Shown here in pieces: positions 61,993 to 64,000 of a stretch of DNA of 64,000 nt. The position numbers were made by a program, and so were the translations under genes. Below the pieces are notes generated by a model, which was not told the DNA's origin, made no database searches, and saw only the letters and a list, made by a program, of their open reading frames with translations. Position 1 is the stretch's first letter; each line of letters starts with the position of its first letter. Source of the stretch: Pseudoalteromonas sp. OOF1S-7 (GTDB lineage: Bacteria; Pseudomonadota; Gammaproteobacteria; Enterobacterales; Alteromonadaceae); the NCBI RefSeq assembly GCF_022347765.1, contig NZ_JAKRFZ010000018.1, forward strand, positions 41,446 through 105,445. Reading direction: 5' to 3'.

Positions 61993-62352
61993 TTATTGAT
62001 AGTGTTTTAAAATGATTTTTGCGACATCAATTTTACTTTGAACGTATTTCTCGACATCTTCGTCGCAATTATATAACTCGGCACGATCTTTCATCGTCGC
62101 AGAGAGAAACGGGTTGCCCAGCGACTTAACCTGATTAAGTGGATGAAGCGTAATCTCATCCCCCAAAGCTTTAATGGCCTGATCTAGCAGCAGACGATCC
62201 GAGGAGCTTAAGAACTTACACTTATCATCGAGATGTGCAGCCAGGAAGCTATGCTGTTGTACTTCGACATACTTATCTAAGACTTCAGCTTCGTTCTCTT
62301 GGGACTGTGCCCCTAGACTTATTAGCAGTAAGGGGACAGCTAGGTACTTCAT
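61993..62352 (-). CDS. Small exported protein, paralogue 2
   Basis: A 119-residue protein with a signal peptide ending AQS-Q (about 18), followed by YVEVQQHSFLAAHLDDKCKFLS, ITLHPLNQVKSLGNPFLSATM and a later Cys (ELYNCDEDV). It is the upstream gene of a tandem pair with paralogue 1; the two share the QQH, HLDxKC and LHPxN signatures and both cysteines, which indicates duplication. No known family is apparent to me, and no regulator lies nearby. Confidence 0.65.
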   Translation of the reverse strand: MKYLAVPLLLISLGAQSQENEAEVLDKYVEVQQHSFLAAHLDDKCKFLSSSDRLLLDQAIKALGDEITLHPLNQVKSLGNPFLSATMKDRAELYNCDEDVEKYVQSKIDVAKIILKHYQ

Positions 62353-63411
62353 TTGCGGGTTCCTAAAATTTCAATATATTACGATGCCAGATTGGCGAAC
62401 TAACCACCAAAACCGACAGCCGGAAGCTTCACCGGGTATTCTTGTTGGGTGCGTTGTAGGCCACGGATGTAGCCACGTTTTAATATTTCTACAATAAGTG
62501 ATTATGTATTTGAGCTGGTTTTGAAAGTCAGGCTTGCTGTCTGCGTCGTAACCACCGCCAATGTACATTTGCTCAATCGAAGATTTTATCTTTGAGTAAA
62601 CAAATAATTAGCTTGGCTATAATTAGCGAAGAATGAGCGCCAGTCAAGCGTGAGGCGTCCATTGTGATACACTTTTTTAGGTGTAAGCTACTAAACCGGT
62701 TCTTTACTTTAATTTTTAAAATTTTCTCACTGTATCGAAGACTTGACCAGATTCAGCCCCGTGTTTTTTGTAATGGCACTGTGGTTCATAATCACCCTCA
62801 GGGATAGCCATACGCACAAAAAGCTCATTTTGGCTTAAAGTGTTTAGTTCGCAATACGCATAATCGCTTGTTGAACTGTGCTGCTACCTGCACACCGTAC
62901 CCGCAGGGATGGTTTGGTTTATGCTTTAGGGATTTGCTTTTAATGAGCAACTTTTGTTTTGACCCGCTTGTAGCCTAAACCGTTACAGCGTGACTCCCCC
63001 CTGCCTGGACAACATTATTCATGCATATCATTAGACCCATTTTTCCCATCTGGCAAGGTGCTGCAATCTAGGCAAAGCATCTATTACCAAGGTGCTGTCG
63101 GCAGCCACCATGCTGTGACTCAATACTGTGCACATCTGCAAAGAGAGCGGCGCCCCGACCTAACCAATTGTGAGCGCTTGCTGGGACAGCATAGCCATTA
63201 TCTGAAGTACAAATGATGACTGCCTCACTCTGGCAGCGTTTAACAGTACCACAAAATATCAAGAGGCTGCTGCTTGAGCAGAAATTCCTCACACGTGAAG
63301 TCAGTTGCTTGTAACCTTTCACTTCTTTGTTCGACTTAACACTCGTATTCACTAAGGACCCATAAAAGGATGGATAATGCTGGGTGCCTCCCAAAATTCA
63401 ATACTATGGCC
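62353..63411. other. Gene-poor, partly decayed region
   Basis: About 1 kb with no intact gene that I can support. On the minus strand 62717-62926 looks like the decayed 3' end of a real gene (listed separately). A 65-codon frame at 62371-62568 and a 108-codon frame at 63068-63394 are open, but their products are low in structure and have no recognisable pattern. The region lies between a duplicated gene pair and an insertion sequence, which fits an accessory, decaying island edge. Confidence 0.4.
62717..62926 (-). pseudogene. Probable remnant of a secreted-protein gene
   Basis: Read on the minus strand, a frame ends at the TAA complementary to 62717-62719 and includes protein-like segments: QTIPAGTVCR, an in-frame TAG, then QHSSTSDYAYCELN, ELFVRMAIPEGDYEPQCHYK and SGQVFDTVRKF. 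The TAG sits where a tryptophan (TGG) would read naturally, and another stop lies just upstream. There is no start codon before the TAG. This looks like the broken C-terminal part of a small gene. No known family was identified. Confidence 0.35.
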
Positions 63412-63621
63412 TTAATCGTCATTTTCACTTGCAGCCACATAACACTTGATGCCAACCATGACCGCGCTTGCAATAGAAATCAAAAACACACTGACTTCGA
63501 AGTAAGGTTCGTCATACTCTCGATTGCTAATCACTAAATAGCTTACTAAGTTGAACACTAAAAAGGTGGCGCACTGCCAACAAAAAACGATTTCTGAGAT
63601 GTGAACTTTTTTAGCACACAT
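63412..63621 (-). CDS. Small two-helix membrane protein
   Basis: A 69-residue protein from ATG 63621, which has GGAAG five bases upstream; a GTG at 63687 would add 22 residues without a good ribosome site. The product has two hydrophobic helices (VFCWQCATFLVFNLVSYLVI and VSVFLISIASAVMVGIKCYV) separated by a short acidic stretch (REYDEPYFE). It is probably an inner-membrane protein. I recognise no family. It stands alone between the decayed region and the insertion sequence. Confidence 0.5.
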   Translation of the reverse strand: MCAKKVHISEIVFCWQCATFLVFNLVSYLVISNREYDEPYFEVSVFLISIASAVMVGIKCYVAASENDD

Positions 63622-63884
63622 ACTACTTCCGTTACTTTGTATGTCAGAAGTAGTGAAGCGACGAGCATTATTTCCATTATTACTCACTTATAAAACTGTA
63701 ATCTGAGTAACCCCCAGATATTTATAATTCAATTTAATATGATGACCACACAAGGAACTACTTAATCTGTTTGACCCCATTTACTTCGTCAAAAAACCAA
63801 CCGAATAAAAACACCACAGTTTCCAAGAGAAATATATGGGTGCTACAGTAATCCCTTCGTATTTTGGTAACGCTGGGTGATTGA

Positions 63885-63956
63885 GATGGACGCTCCTAAA
63901 TCGGCGTCAATGCGCCAAACTGAGAGTGATATTTACAGTTAACAGGAGCATCCATC
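63885..63956. repeat. Inverted repeat over the transposase ribosome site
   Basis: GATGGACGCTCCT at 63885-63897 and its near-complement AGGAGCATCCATC at 63944-63956 (one mismatch) are 46 bases apart. The second arm contains the AGGAG ribosome site and reaches the base before the transposase ATG. In RNA the arms could pair and hide the ribosome site. Confidence 0.65.
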
Positions 63957-64000
63957 ATGAATCAAGTTAGCACATTATCCATCGACTTGGCTAAAAACGT
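63957..64000 (+). CDS. IS110-family transposase, first codons only
   Basis: The ATG at 63957 opens a frame that leaves the right edge after about 14 codons, reading MNQVSTLSIDLAKNV. This is the usual beginning of IS110-family transposases, where the Asp in the IDLAKNV segment is the first acidic residue of the DEDD/RuvC-like site. It is preceded by AGGAG inside the hairpin at 63885-63956. The element's left end should lie shortly upstream. IS110 members have no typical terminal inverted repeats, so the end cannot be placed from this window. Confidence 0.7.
   Translation, partial: MNQVSTLSIDLAKN

Noticed and set aside
62371..62568. 65-codon minus-strand frame
   Set aside because: The product is low in hydrophobic order and rich in Pro, Trp and Cys, and another frame across the same DNA reads equally well; no evidence of selection.
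63068..63394. 108-codon minus-strand frame
   Set aside because: No ribosome site, no recognisable motif and a composition unlike its neighbours.

Overview
The window looks like chromosomal DNA of a marine gammaproteobacterium of the Alteromonadales, most likely Pseudoalteromonas. The grounds are gene content and order, not a database match: a MipA/DUF3019/RstAB-like block, a chitin/GlcNAc locus with a TonB-dependent receptor, tesA-ybbA-ybbP, many sensor kinases and c-di-GMP proteins, and large secreted proteases. No rRNA, tRNA or CRISPR array was seen.

1-9.6 kb: a truncated beta-propeller lipoprotein at the left edge; an envelope-sensing block (MipA/OmpV protein, DUF3019 protein, OmpR-type regulator, RstB-like kinase); arfB; a MacAB-like export cluster (adaptor plus two permeases, no ATPase beside them); a small RaiA/HPF-like protein. 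9.7-25.7 kb: an nhaR-like regulator with a SelW-like protein, a chemoreceptor, a HEAT-like protein, a membrane protein, a signalling operon (triple-receiver hybrid kinase, CheR, REC-PAS-GGDEF-EAL protein), a LysR regulator divergent from an OsmC-like protein, and a second two-component pair.

25.7-41.8 kb: an amidohydrolase lipoprotein, then an amino-sugar catabolic locus (GH20 hexosaminidase, ROK kinase, NagP-like permease, TonB-dependent receptor, divergent AraC regulator), a class D beta-lactamase-like protein, and the conserved ybbP-ybbA/tesA group.

42.1-57.4 kb is an accessory secretome region and the most interesting part. A collinear run encodes an M4 metalloprotease with GEVED-type modules, a protein ending in a Hint (intein/hedgehog-like) domain, and three exported proteins sharing a MACPF-signature-like motif, with a GEVED-module protein between the first two. 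It may be a multi-component pore-forming or toxin system. A TonB-dependent receptor follows, then a two-gene unit that looks like a metzincin protease with its propeptide encoded separately.

57.4-64 kb: a membrane-anchored TPR protein with a nearly identical 16 x 129-bp tandem array, two tandem paralogous small exported proteins, a stretch of decayed sequence, a small membrane protein, and at the right edge the first codons of an IS110-family transposase.
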